From: Thalassia testudinum
Lineage: Eukaryota; Streptophyta; Magnoliopsida; Alismatales; Hydrocharitaceae
Direction: 5' to 3'
NCBI GenBank assembly: GCA_037157565.1
Contig: JAZHRO010000062.1
Span: forward strand, 5,828,001 to 5,892,000
DNA length: 64,000 bases
Within the stretch, counting starts at the first letter, position 1; every line of letters begins with the position of its first letter. Under the pieces are notes generated by a model that made no database searches, had not been told where the DNA came from, and was given only the letters and a program-made list of their open reading frames with translations. This document shows positions 32,293 through 42,672 of the stretch, one piece after another. The position numbers and the translations under genes are program-made.

Positions 32293-33362
32293 GCCCACTG
32301 GGCAAACCAAGATAGTCAGATGAGGGTACGCGGACTGTGGAGGGGCGAGACCCCTGTTTTGAGAGGGCAAGGCCCTATATTATTCCATGTTGTACCTTTA
32401 GGCATATCCGCTAGCAGAAATGCCTGACTGTGTGCCAGTGCAAGATAGCTACCCGCACGCTTATCACGCGTGCCGTAGTCACCACTACATCACGACCGTG
32501 ACCTCGGGGTGGTTGACTGGGTTTAGGACTACCACGGGGGACTCTCCCGACTAAGAGAGCACCACGTGTACCTCCTACATCATGGAAAAGACTGCAATCA
32601 AGATTGTTCCCGTGAGGAACAGGCCAGATCAAGAAATGATTTAAGTGAATAAAGGAACAACAAATTAGAAGTACCTGGTTGAACTAGATGAAAATGGATA
32701 ATTACTTAATTGCATTAATTAATTACTTATCTTAATTACATGTAAATGGATAAATTACTACTCTACTCAGCGTTCGCTGACTCCAGAAATTTTATAACCT
32801 TGTTCAGGTCAAGGAGTTGAGCAACCAGCACCACCAGCTGCAGAGGGAGCTGGGCCTAGTCGAGCCCATCCTTAGCTATGTTTCTTACTATTTCCCTAGC
32901 TTCTGTTGTAGTAGTGATTATTTTTGTTCTATGAGATACTGTTTCAGTTACTTTTCCACTGTACTTCCCTCTGTCGTAGTTGTGATGGCCTGTTTCGCTC
33001 TGTTTCTTTTACTGTCTCTTGTTTTCTTTCTGCTTAGTTACATTGCATGTGTGGATGTGAATTATTTCCTATTTTTGGTTATTTCTCATTGGATGACTAG
33101 GTCTTGGGATTTGTCAAGGCGGGCCAATCTCGGGTCCTGTAGAGATCTAGGATCGGGTCATAACAAAAGTTTACAGGGATATATATATATATCCCTTGTT
33201 TATAATGAGGATCCTTTTGCGAAGTAAATCTCGAGCACCTGTAGGAACCCCTACTTCTCATAGCCACCAAGTAAATCTAAGTTTTAACCGGTGACACCCT
33301 ACATGCCAAAGTCATGCAGGCTAACTGTGTGAGCTACCCAGGCGGGATTCCAACAACATTCT

Positions 33363-34125
33363 TGGATGCTAAGAGAGATCTTACTCTCCATCTAGCATCT
33401 AGACTACATCGAGTTAATAATCACCACAAGACTAGTGTGAAGACAATGAATGGCCCCCACTCGAATTTTGCAAGTCACAGGTTTATTCTTTTTATATTAT
33501 GATCCCTTTCCCACTGAGATTAAGGCTATGTTTGGTTGAGAATTTGGACTATCCCACGATAGGATTAGAGTAGAATAAGTTGAGGAAGGTGTTTGATTGG
33601 TGGACTTATAATGATTAGGGGCTTACAATGATTAGAAGAGTTATAATGATTGGTTTAGTGAAGTGATGTTAGTAGATGTGTAAGAAAAGTGTTAGTGGGG
33701 TTTGATGTAATTATTGTTGGTTTTAATTTTCTTGTATTTTATATGAGATATATGTAATGGTAATTCTTAGATGGTTGTAAATAAATTTACTATTGACATG
33801 TAAAATGCAAATGATTTGTGTTTGGACCCTACTTTAATTTAATTACCTTGAAAGACAAAAAAAAAAGAAATTTTGAATTTAATAAAATAATAAAATGGAT
33901 CTGAGTATTAAGTTGTATGGTAAATGAAGATTTGCAACTCCCACTTACGACCGTCGTAAATTGAAAACCTGTAAACTAGATGAAACTGTAACCCCCCTAC
34001 CCCCATTCGATAGCGTGTCCGTGAGTGGGAAGTTAACTCCATACGTTTATATGTGTGATAGCGGGAATAACAAAATACAATAAGATAGTTCAAACAAATG
34101 GGTGATAGTATTCAGTAGCCCTTCA
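33363..34125. other. Unassigned AT-rich DNA right of the SINE
   Basis: No gene is seen. A GGCTATGTTTGGTTGAG stretch at about 33528 resembles the end of a small MITE, but a matching inverted end was not found. Confidence 0.3.
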
Positions 34126-35031
34126 AGAGGTGTTTGGTAATCGGGTTAAGAGACTTAACCCCCTCTGTTTACCTTGCCTTCATGAGACTTGAGCTGGCGT
34201 AAGTTTAATCCATCGCACCCATGGAATAAACTTAACCCACGGAACTTACTCCGCTCGCAGAGAAGTTAATCCGATGGGTTTTGCTCACCTCCTTGCACTC
34301 CTGTATGGTGATCAGGCGATCGTCGCGACTAATGGACACCCCGTGGATGGCGATCGTGAGCGTTTCAGTACATGTTGATTGCGATTATCATCCGGCACTG
34401 GTGAAAGATTCGGTCGATGTGGTCGACGGTTTCGTCGTTAGAAGATATGTCTCATTTCTTAAATTTCTTGATTAGGGTTTCATAGAAATAGGCGATCAGG
34501 GGTAGCGTTGGTGTCAAGAGGGTGTGTGATTTCGAAGTCGTTTTTTATTTTATTGATTAGGTTAGTGCCCCTCTTTTTGAGGGTTTGGTTGAACTTGGTT
34601 TTCGTGGATGGAGAAGAGGGGAGGTTTTCTTTGTTGATTTGTTTTGTCGAGTAGGGTTCTGAGAGTTGCTGTCATGTGCTATTGTTTTCCGTATTGTCAC
34701 GCTGTGGTTTTGCGATTAGGGTTTTCTGGTCAATGGTGGGTGTAGGAGGGTTTAGTATACCATTGTCATTTCTCAGCTTTATGTGTGCTGCCTTTATTGC
34801 CAATGTTAGGCTTTTTGGAAAGTTTTCAATTGTGGTGTACGATTTACACCGTGATTCTTCCGTGGGATGGTAGATGGTTCATGTGCTTGAGTGAATGACT
34901 TGGTTGTGATTTTCAGTCCCTTCGTTGAGGCTACAGCTAATTGATATGTCCCATCTTATGAGAATCTTGGCTTTTTATCTTCCATTTTAAGGTTGATGGT
35001 AGCCACATAGAGTGATGGGTGTTGTTGTGAA

Positions 35032-35400
35032 TTGATACCTTCCCATTGGTTGTCTTCCCTCCCTCATACTGTGGACATGGCACGGCCTCCTAGCCCAACG
35101 TGCTCTCATTGTGGCAGAATCACATGTGATTTGTGGGAAGAGATAAAGATGAAAGTCAGGAGGCAGCGTCTATATAAATGGCTGCCTTGTTCCCTGGATG
35201 CAGTCACTTGGTTGGTCGTTCTAATCTTCATAGAAGAGGAGGAAGAGGAGGGTAATAAGTCACGCAAACTCTCTTATTTCTCGTATGTTGTTTGAATTGT
35301 GTTGTTAAGATTTTGTTATGGGCATTCAGGTGCTCGCGTTGCAAGGAGTCGTCAACTTCTTCGGCACTTGAAGCATTATCATAGTAAGCTTACAGAATGA
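35032..35400 (+). pseudogene. Possible exons of a transposase-like gene
   Basis: The frame at 35032 encodes MARPPSPTCSHCGR..., then KVRRQRLYKWL, a hydrophobic stretch and EEEEEEGNKS. A GT donor (GAGGAGG/GTAATAAG, about 35249) and an acceptor (ATTCAG/GTGCTCGC, about 35330) would join it to a basic segment, ARVARSRQLLRHLKHYHS, followed by another donor (GTAAGC, about 35384). The layout resembles the 5' part of a plant PIF/Harbinger transposase gene, but no catalytic domain follows. This is tentative. Confidence 0.25.
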
Positions 35401-37322
35401 CTATTTGGGAGGTAATGTCCTCGATCTTATTTTCTGTTGATTAGTGTTAGGATGTTTTCTGTAGTGGAGTATATGTTTTTCATCCATCAAATGGTTGATC
35501 GGGTGTTTTGTTAGGTTGGATTATGACATTTTATAGATATGCATGTGTTTGGATGGTTAGATTGTTGTCAGTTGTGGATGTTATTTTCTTTGCTTGTGGG
35601 ATGAAGATGTTTTCGTAAATAATATGCAGTCCATGTCAGTTGGTATTGTAAGGGTTGGCCTTTCATTATATTCTCAAATATAGGGGAAGTTATAAGTATG
35701 AATGTTAAGCAAATATTGAAGAATAATGGACATGCTCGCTGATAGGTTTTAGCTTGGGTTCTTCAGCTCTTTCTTATATGATGCTTTTATATGCTGCCTT
35801 AAGTGTCTTTAGCTATTATGGGTTTTTCAATAACAACTATTATGGGTTTTTCAACCTTAACGTCTTTCCTCACATTAAATTTCAAAATGTAAGAAATTAG
35901 TACTTATGTAGTAGGTTACTTTGAAAGTATCAATTAATCCAAATATTTCGTAGTTGCTCCAGCTTGGTGAGTACGATTGTGTTTTGTTTTTTTTCTCCTT
36001 TTTAATAATAGCATCACATTTTAAGTTGGGTGCAAATTATTGTTTTCAAGTATCTCACGGATAGTCATTTGAATAGAGATTGTGTGTATGCTGGTAATTC
36101 GTTGGATAAGATTTAGAGGGTTGTGTAGATGGAGATTTTAGGATTTGGAGTTTCGGAATGGTTGATGTCGAGTTGTAATTTTTGCTTTGATGTTATATGC
36201 TGCTGCCTTTGCTTGAAGGTATATTGTTATATGGTTCTCTGAAAGTGAAAGCACCTGCTGTTATATGCTATTGTTATAACTATTAGTGAAAATCGCAATT
36301 GCCTATTGGAAGGGAAACCTAGTTAATGGTTAAATACTACCTGTATACGCTGTTATATGTTGTTGCCTTTGCTGCTCAATGTTGTTATATGCTGCTGCCT
36401 TTGCTGTTATATGGTGTTGTTATATGCTGTCTTAACACTCCACTTAATGTCTTTCTTGTAATTAATTTTAAATATGTAAGAAATGAGTACTTATGCAGTA
36501 CTTTACTTTGAAAGTATCAATTAATCCCTTTTCTCCTTTGCTATTTTCAACATTCTTCCATTTTCTTGAGCCTTGATCAACTAATGCAAGGTATCTAAGA
36601 CTGCAATATGGCAATAAAGTAAGGATGCATGCATGTATACCAAATGATCAGAAAGCCGATGAAAATTGTATCCAATTGATGTGGCTTGGTGAGGAAATTC
36701 ATAAGAAGAAGATAAAGAATGCACAATTTACCAAAACACAGTTTGTGTTCTGGAACTAAATTTTCCAATAAAATAGCCGTTCCTCTAGAAACCACTTTGA
36801 GCTAGACTTGCGTCCAATGAATCCAACGAGGACAAACTAACTCTACAAAGAAAAGAAATCTATTTAGTTTTCCTTTATTTCTTGTTATTTTACCTAGATT
36901 TCTTGACTTCTTTTATATGTGATTTTTCCATTTCTATTCTTAACGCTAACAGCCTCTGTACATTAGGGATGTTAGGATTGTCAGCAAAAGCAAGCAATTC
37001 TACTAGTATCACTTCCTAGAACACGTCAATCATCACTGCCCCTCTCCCTCTAAACAACCCCCTTCCCACCCAATCATCAATGGAGGAAACATCTACTTCA
37101 CACTAGAAGGCTTAAATATTTGCCAACCAGTGCATGTAAGACACTGTTAGCTCCATGCAAACAAGTGCTCGTTTCCTAAGTTTTCATCATTTGGGTGGGC
37201 TCAATGCAAGCATGCTCTCCTTTCTGGCAAGCACCTGCACCACTGCCTCTTTTTAGCAAGAATGAGGCAGTGCCTATGTGAACACATACACAACCAACTC
37301 ATGTAGCATGCCATCACAATGT
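35401..37322. other. AT-rich non-coding DNA with a short degenerate repeat
   Basis: No gene is seen. Variants of GTTATATGCTGCTGCCTTTG recur at about 36190, 36350 and 36385-36435, with weaker ones near 35775 and 36260. The sequences near 35895-35935 and 36475-36525 (TGAGTACTTATG, TACTTTGAAAGTATCAATTAATCC) are near-duplicates about 580 bp apart. Confidence 0.5.
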
Positions 37323-37467
37323 GAATAGTGCTGCACGTTGTATGAGTTCAGTTGGGAACCGTCCCCTCTTCTCTATCAAAGCACATACACACATACAGAA
37401 AGGATTCTTATGTGCATGTATCCCACATTAGTGTTGGTGATTCAATTGAGTTGTTATCTAAGTTATC
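37323..37467 (+). repeat. 145-bp direct repeat, left copy
   Basis: The sequence GAATAGTGCTGCACGTTG...CTAAGTTATC is repeated at 39296-39440 with seven substitutions by eye and no indels. The left copy ends exactly where the solo LTR starts. Confidence 0.9.
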
Positions 37468-39281
37468 TGTTGATAGCGAAAAACTACTCAATCGGAATTG
37501 AATTTTGAAAACTCGTCGTTGTAGTTCGATTTGCGAAGCAATCCTTCAACAGATAAAATTTAATCAAAATTCGTAAAGAAATTCCAGGTCAAACACAGGG
37601 AGGTGGACGTTTGATTCAAAATCGCGTTTGCTTAATTGTAACGAAGCAAATTAATTAATCGAATTGAATCTAAATTAGCTATCTACTTAAAGAATAGAGA
37701 ATAGAAGAGAGAGAGATAATATTACAAATAAAGAGAAAAGAGAGGTAGAATAAAAATGGATTTCATCATCAAATGCTGTTCATTACACTAATCATTACAA
37801 CTAGAAAGCAGAAAATCTACGTTAGAAAGTAGTAAATCTACTCTAGAAAGCAGTAAAGAGATTGGAGAGGGAAGTATCATGCTCGACGATTGCTTAGACG
37901 ATGAGCAGGATGGAGTGATGCCTGGAAGACGGAGGACAGAGAGGGAAGGAGGATGAAGAAGGAGGAACCGGGGGTGAGGCAGGACGTCGTCGTCGTCGTG
38001 GGATCTGCTTCCTGAATGGAGTTAGAGGACTACCGTGGGATGCTCCATGAAGGGGGGAGAAGGTGGAAAAATTCTAATTTTTATTCTAGAGGACCATCCT
38101 GGGTTTGAGACAAGCTCTTAGAGCTTTGGAGGGGGTGAGAGAAGAGAGGAAGGGATGAATAAAGTGTGGGGGTCGTAGGGCCTTTTATAGGTGAAAATTG
38201 GAGGGGGAAAATAGGTCTTTACACTTAAAAACATTAAATTAGGGGTCTTTAGTGACGGATAAAACCGTCACTAAAGCCTAGATCGTGGGTGTAGCTGCCT
38301 CGCATGCCCGCCTCTTCCTCTTCCCGTGCCTCAACGCACGCACACGTACGTGCATTTTCAGCCGTTCAATCGCGAGATCGGACGATTTAAACGTGCCATG
38401 CCTGATCTCCTTCAATGCTTGTTAAGAGGCGACGCGGCCTCCTTCATCACCGTTGGATCAAAGATCAACGGCTTAGGACGTGCACTTGCCCACCTTCACA
38501 AAAATGTGTCTGATGGCGCATTCGCGTTCCTTGCATTTGGGTGGGCCACATCGCTTGCATCCACGCCTCTCCCTCGCCATCCAACGGCTCAATTAAGCCC
38601 GCACCCACGTCCTACTTGATTTGAAATGGAGCGCGGATCGAACTTGCGCTCTTCGCTCGCGAAGAGGCACTCGCCCGCTGCGCTACGCTTCCACTTGAGG
38701 CGAGAAGAGGGTTTTGTGCACGAGCGACCATGGCCGTTGGATGGTGATCCAACAGCCCAGATGCATCGCGTGGGTGAGGAGAGAGAAAGGGTGAGATGGT
38801 CCTTGCTAATTTGGCTAGGCCGACTTGGGCAACCGAGATGGCGCCACGTGGCGCCATCCTGGCCATCCATCTTCTGTGACTTGTCGACAGTGCCACGGAT
38901 GTCGGATTGGGCCGATTTTTGTGTCGTTAGGCTGCGATCGTCAATCCAAACCCATCTGTATGGTCGGATTTGTCATCTGAAGTGCAGATTGACATCATCT
39001 TGGCCCTTGATCTCTGACCTTCCTCGAATTATATCTAATTCTAAGGAAGTCCGATCGGGGCGATCTTGGAGTCGTTGAACTCCAATCGTCGCCCTGATCA
39101 AATCCATACGGTTGGATCTTTGATCTGAGGCTTCAATTAAAAGTTGCCCTATTACCTAACCACAAAAAGGGAAAATTAACCTAAAATTTACACAACCTAA
39201 CCTAAATGCAAGATGATGCATGTTATGCAATATTTATAATGTATGATGCAACTATAATACTAAGAACATGCATAATAGACA
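37468..39281 (-). mobile_element. Solo LTR of the element C family between a 145-bp duplication
   Basis: On the plus strand it begins TGTTGA and ends AATAGACA. Read on the minus strand it is collinear with the element C LTR, including the triplicated GCTTTCTAG stretch at about 37799-37856, a TATA box at 38181-38191 (CCTATAAAAGG on the minus strand) and a perfect U3 hairpin at 38247-38276. About 30 bp of the family's 5' end are missing. It is flanked by a 145-bp duplication and not by a 5-bp TSD. Confidence 0.8.
38247..38276 (-). promoter_or_regulatory. Perfect U3 hairpin in the solo C-family LTR
   Basis: CTTTAGTGACGG and CCGTCACTAAAG pair perfectly over 12 bp around ATAAAA. It lies about 56 bp upstream of the TATA box (38181-38191) on the element strand, the same place as in element C. 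Confidence 0.65.
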
Positions 39282-39295
39282 TTTTTGGCTATTTA

Positions 39296-39440
39296 GAATA
39301 GTGCTGCACGTTGTATGAGTTTAGTTGGGAACCCTCCCCTCTTCTTTATCAAAGCACATACACACATGCAGAAAGGATTCTTATGTGCACGTATCCCACA
39401 TTAGTGTTGGTGATTAAGTTGAGTTGTTATCTAAGTTATC
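39296..39440 (+). repeat. 145-bp direct repeat, right copy
   Basis: This is the second copy of 37323-37467. It begins 14 bp after the LTR end; the filler is TTTTTGGCTATTTA. A tandem pair of AGTTATCATAGGTAGG follows (39433 and 39461). Confidence 0.9.
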
Positions 39441-39514
39441 ATAGGTAGGTTTCTCTATTTCAGTTATCATAGGTAGGTGTTGGTGATTCTTATTTCAGAT
39501 CTATCAGAGGTAGG

Positions 39515-40076
39515 TGACGTGTGCGTGACACGTGTGTTTAGAAGAGTCATTATAGCTTACGCTCGCAACGTCGATTTTAAAATGAATAAATGGACGTGAG
39601 TTCGAGTGTTGATCTCAGGGAGGCATGAAAACCAGATTTTTCTTATCACTTAATGTCACGGAAATAACGAGTTTTTGCTTACGAAAAGTCGTGGGCATCC
39701 TGTTGAAGGCGAACTCGGTTGGTGGCGCGGATGCGTTGTGGGGGTGCCACGTGGCGTGCTGTGGGCCGTTGATCATCAAATCAATGGCCAAGACTTCTTG
39801 GGCCCATTGCAGGAGCTCCGGATGTCGGATTTGGCCAATTTCGAGTCCGTTGGACTCCGTTCGTCGCTCTGAATCCATCCGTGTAGTCTGATTGCTCATC
39901 TGAGGCCTATTTTGACAAGTACTCGTACAAATGGCCATTAATACTATTCTATAAGCAATCTTGATGTGTGATGCATGCAATGCTCCCATTCCTATTTATG
40001 ATGTGTTATCTGTTCATTTTGTTCTCAAGATAAACCCCAATTAACAGAATTATCACCCCAAGATGCAGTGTTATCA
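39515..40076 (-). repeat. 3' LTR of E2, internally deleted
   Basis: The ends match the 5' LTR (TGATAACACTG...CACGTCA), but the length is 562 bp against 1410 bp. The sequence equivalent to about 48460-49306 is absent. The junction reads GTGGGCA/TCCT and has two bases (CA) of microhomology. The deletion removes the TATA region. Confidence 0.9.
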
Positions 40077-40087
40077 TACCCCCATGC
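40077..40087 (-). promoter_or_regulatory. Polypurine tract of E2
   Basis: On the minus strand GCATGGGGGTA directly precedes the 3' LTR start. It is identical to the tracts of C and E3. Confidence 0.8.
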
Positions 40088-40277
40088 TTACTCATTGCTA
40101 GTCCCTAGCAAGGTTTATTCTAGCCTTTATTTCCAGTCAGAATTTAAGAAGTAACTACTTAAACACTTCGTTACTTGTCAATAAGAGGAAATATACTAAG
40201 ATCTTAATCTACAAAGACTAAGCAGTGCCCGGGTGTCTGGCAAAATACGAATCGCCTGAATCCTTGCTTTAATGTAC

Positions 40278-40321
<44 letters not shown>

Positions 40322-41458
40322 TTCTTATTTTTAGATTTTTTTGGAGTTAAGAGTATGTTGGTAACTTTTTACGGCTACCCAACCCACCCAAAACTCAGAC
40401 AAAACTCTAAGTGTTAAGCATCTTGGTGTGAAAATTGTGATAGACTCACTCAACGATAATTTAGACAGACTTCGGGTTTCTACACCCCTAGGTGACCGGA
40501 AGAGGAAGTGTTTTGCCTGAAGGTGTATTTGTTCGATCGGTAGCTTTCTCCCTACGTTTGTTTTAATTGGGGTCAACACAAGGATTTTTCCAGTGTATAT
40601 CTCCCCGACTTGCTCTACTTCCCCGCTTCTTCCTTAAGTGTTTTGGTTCTTTTTGTGCATTTACTGAGCTGGGCTCTGGACAATCGACCAATGCGCTGTT
40701 ATCCACGATCACTTGCTAGCCATACTCATGCGGTGAAGTGTGGTTTATTTTGTTCTCTTTTTTTCTCCCTTTTTTTTTTTTAGTAGGTGGCTTCCCTAAT
40801 CTCAAATTTACCTAGAGGCAATAAAGAAGAGGTGGTCCCATGGCTGGGCTCCAGACAACCTGCCAATGGACTGTTACCCACGACAACTTGCCAGCCATAC
40901 CACCCTAGAGAGTTCATTAGCTACCCAATTTCTGTCTGAATCTCCAAGAAGTGAGTCTGTGCAAAAATGTGTGCAGATGCTTAGACTAAAAGTCTTTCTG
41001 AGTTAGAGGGTGAGTTGATAAGTCGTATACTTATCACCTTATTTAGTTAGTGGATTAGAGTAGCTTAAGGTTGCAAGGATTTGAAGCTAAATCCATATTT
41101 TAACGGAGACCAGGGCTGATTAAGCTTGAAGGCCTGAAAAGTCTAAGTGTTCAAGTTCTTTCCGTATTATTTCCCACTATTGACAAATTTCTAATGCTTA
41201 AGTTTTTCTTTCTAAATTCTTTATTTTTTTTATTCTATTCAGACTGATTAAATGAGCTCAGGATCATGCAAGTTACCACCTCCCTCATGCTTAAGTTGGA
41301 CAATGTCCTCATTGACAAATACATGGATGCAACAAGGGTTTGAAAAGATATTACCTGAGTGATGTAGAATACCTGATCAATCTGAATCTTCTGGGTTGCC
41401 TCCCAGGAAGCGCTGAATTTAACACCTCCAGCTAGGCGGTGCTTCGTGTCATCCCTCA
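40088..41458 (-). other. Non-coding 3' tract of E2
   Basis: No env-like ORF is present. The tract is related to the element C 3' region. It contains a dinucleotide microsatellite at 40278-40321, a T-rich run at 40758-40780 and two copies of the GGCTGGCAAGTTGTCG-type segment (about 40715 and 40885 on the minus strand). Confidence 0.6.
40278..40321. repeat. Compound GT/AT microsatellite
   Basis: About 14 GT units (40278-40305) are followed at once by about 8 TA units. It is likely to vary between individuals. Confidence 0.95.
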
Positions 41459-42640
41459 ATGAGGATGATACTCTCCTTTGAGGGAACCTGGGCTAGGAAG
41501 TGTTTCAATCTTTGGCCATTAACTGTAAAAGTATGCCTAGTGTTTGGGTCAGCGATTTCAACTGCCCCATTGGAGTGGGGCTTGACCACCCTAAATGGTC
41601 ATGTCCACTTGGACCTGAGCTTCCATGGAAAAAGTTTTAGGCGGTCATCGAAAAGCTAGACTTATTGGTTAGGCTCAAAGGTCTTCCTATGGATGAGTCG
41701 ATCGTTGACGGCTTTCATTTTCTCCTTATACAGTCAACTGTTCTCAAAGGTGTCCCGACGAATTTCTTCGAGCTCAGAGAGTTGGAGCGTCCTCTGTGCT
41801 CCGGCTAACTGGGAATCCATGTTACACTACTTGACAGCCCAGTAAGCCTGGTGTTCCAATTCGACAGGAAGGTGGCAGGCTTTGCCAAAGACCAGGCGAT
41901 AAGGTGACATGCCTATCGGGGTCTTGAAAGCGATCCTGTATGCCCACGGGGCATCATCCAGTCGTGTGGACCAGTCTTTCCTGTCAGGTCTCACAGTCTT
42001 CTGTAAAATGTTCTTGATTTGCCTACTTGAGACCTCGGTCTGCCCATTTGTTTGCGGATGATACGGGGTAGCGATGCAGTGCTTAACCCCGTATTTTCTA
42101 AGTAGGGCACGGAATTGGGAGTGAATAAAATGACTTCCACCATCATTGATCATGGCCTTTGGTATTCCAAACCTGGAAAAGATGTTCTGCTTAACAAAGT
42201 CCATGACAGTCATATGATCGCATCGGCAGGTGGCGACAGCTTCAATCCATTTAGAAACATAGTCTACCGAGACTAGGATGTACTCAAAACCGTTGGATGG
42301 TGGAAAGGGGCCCATAAAATCAATATCCCAAACGTCGAAGATCTCGACAATCAAAATAGGCTGGAAGGGCATCATATCTTTTCTGGTCATGGTCCCCAGT
42401 GTTTGGAAGCGCGAGCAAGTCTTGGCAAAGTTGTGTGCATCCTTGAATAAGGAAGACCAATAAAATCTAGACTGCAGGACCTTCGCAGCCGTTTTCTTTC
42501 CTGAGAAGTGGCCACCACAAGCTTGGTCATGACAGAAAGATTATACACTCTGAACTTCATCCTCAGGGATACACCTCCTGATAATCTGGTCAGCATAGAG
42601 GCGAAACAGCATGGGATCATCCCAGAAATAATGCTTGGCC
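41459..42640 (-). pseudogene. Integrase of E2
   Basis: The upstream zinc-binding region is at about 42400-42560: [11 protein letters not shown] is kept, but the CxxC pair reads CSRF, so one Cys is lost. The catalytic core is in the open frame 41827-42390: [30 protein letters not shown] with the first Asp, MINDGGSHF with the second, and [13 protein letters not shown] with the Glu. The frame stops after HQAYWAVK at 41827. Recognisable carboxy-terminal sequence (KLRSKWTWPF, TVNGQRLKHFL) continues to about 41460 across further stops. The enzyme would insert the DNA copy into the genome. This copy is inactive. Confidence 0.9.
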
Positions 42641-42672
42641 TCAGCCAAGAACTTGTCCCGTTGCTGTCTGGA

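Larger units (their letters stand above)
27656..33165 (+). mobile_element. Chromovirus-like solo LTR inserted in the right TIR, split by another LTR
   Basis: It begins TGAAATGACC at 27656 and ends GATCGGGTCATAACA at 33165, between perfect TSDs AAAGT (27651-27655 and 33166-33170). Joining the two flanks restores the right TIR (CAAAAGTTTACAG), which confirms the boundaries. Without the nested LTR it is about 2.8 kb. The GGATGACTAGG...GGGTCATAACA ending resembles chromovirus (Tekay-type) LTRs. A possible TATA region (CTATTTAAACC) is at about 27839-27849. The frame at 32817-33227 crosses the LTR end and is not a gene. Confidence 0.8.
22820..33195. mobile_element. Long-TIR DNA transposon (Mutator-like), gutted and filled with LTRs
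   Basis: The left end (22820-23040) and, inverted, the right end (27440-27655 plus 33171-33195) share about 220 bp, including CTGTAAACTTTTGATAAGAT, a CATATACC stretch, ACTCCGTTAAACCC and AATTTATATTTA. The right TIR is continuous only after removal of the LTR at 27656-33165. Without nested LTRs the element is about 1.5 kb, with a GC-rich centre that shows no transposase. Long TIRs and no transposase fit a non-autonomous Mutator-like element. A clear 9-bp TSD is not visible because the left flank is a T run. Confidence 0.6.
22791..33362 (-). mobile_element. tRNA-derived SINE split by the TIR transposon
   Basis: The SINE body is at about 33190-33346 on the minus strand. It starts GCCTGGGTAGCTCACACAG, which resembles a pol III box A, and continues to GTGTCACCGGTTAAAAC, a degenerate box B about 45 bp further on. 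The 16-bp sequence TTCCAACAACATTCTT follows the SINE at 33347-33362 and also occurs at 22791-22806. There it is followed on the plus strand by a run of T (the SINE A-tail on the minus strand). I infer that the TIR transposon (about 22820-33195) inserted between tail and body, leaving the 16-bp TSD on both outer sides. Box B is too mutated for activity. Confidence 0.6.

Noticed and set aside
32817..33227. Frame of 136 codons with hydrophobic stretches
   Set aside because: It runs across the end of the chromovirus-like LTR (33165) and its TSD into the TIR and SINE, so it cannot be an old gene.
33528..34105. Possible MITE beginning GGCTATGTTTGGTTGAG
   Set aside because: No matching inverted end or TSD was found at the other side.
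35032..35295. A free-standing host gene
   Set aside because: The frame is short, ends in an acidic run and has no downstream domain. I keep it only as a tentative transposon exon.
42278..42463. Plus-strand frames opposite the E2 and E3 pol genes
   Set aside because: They are shadows of the minus-strand integrase, RT and protease frames.
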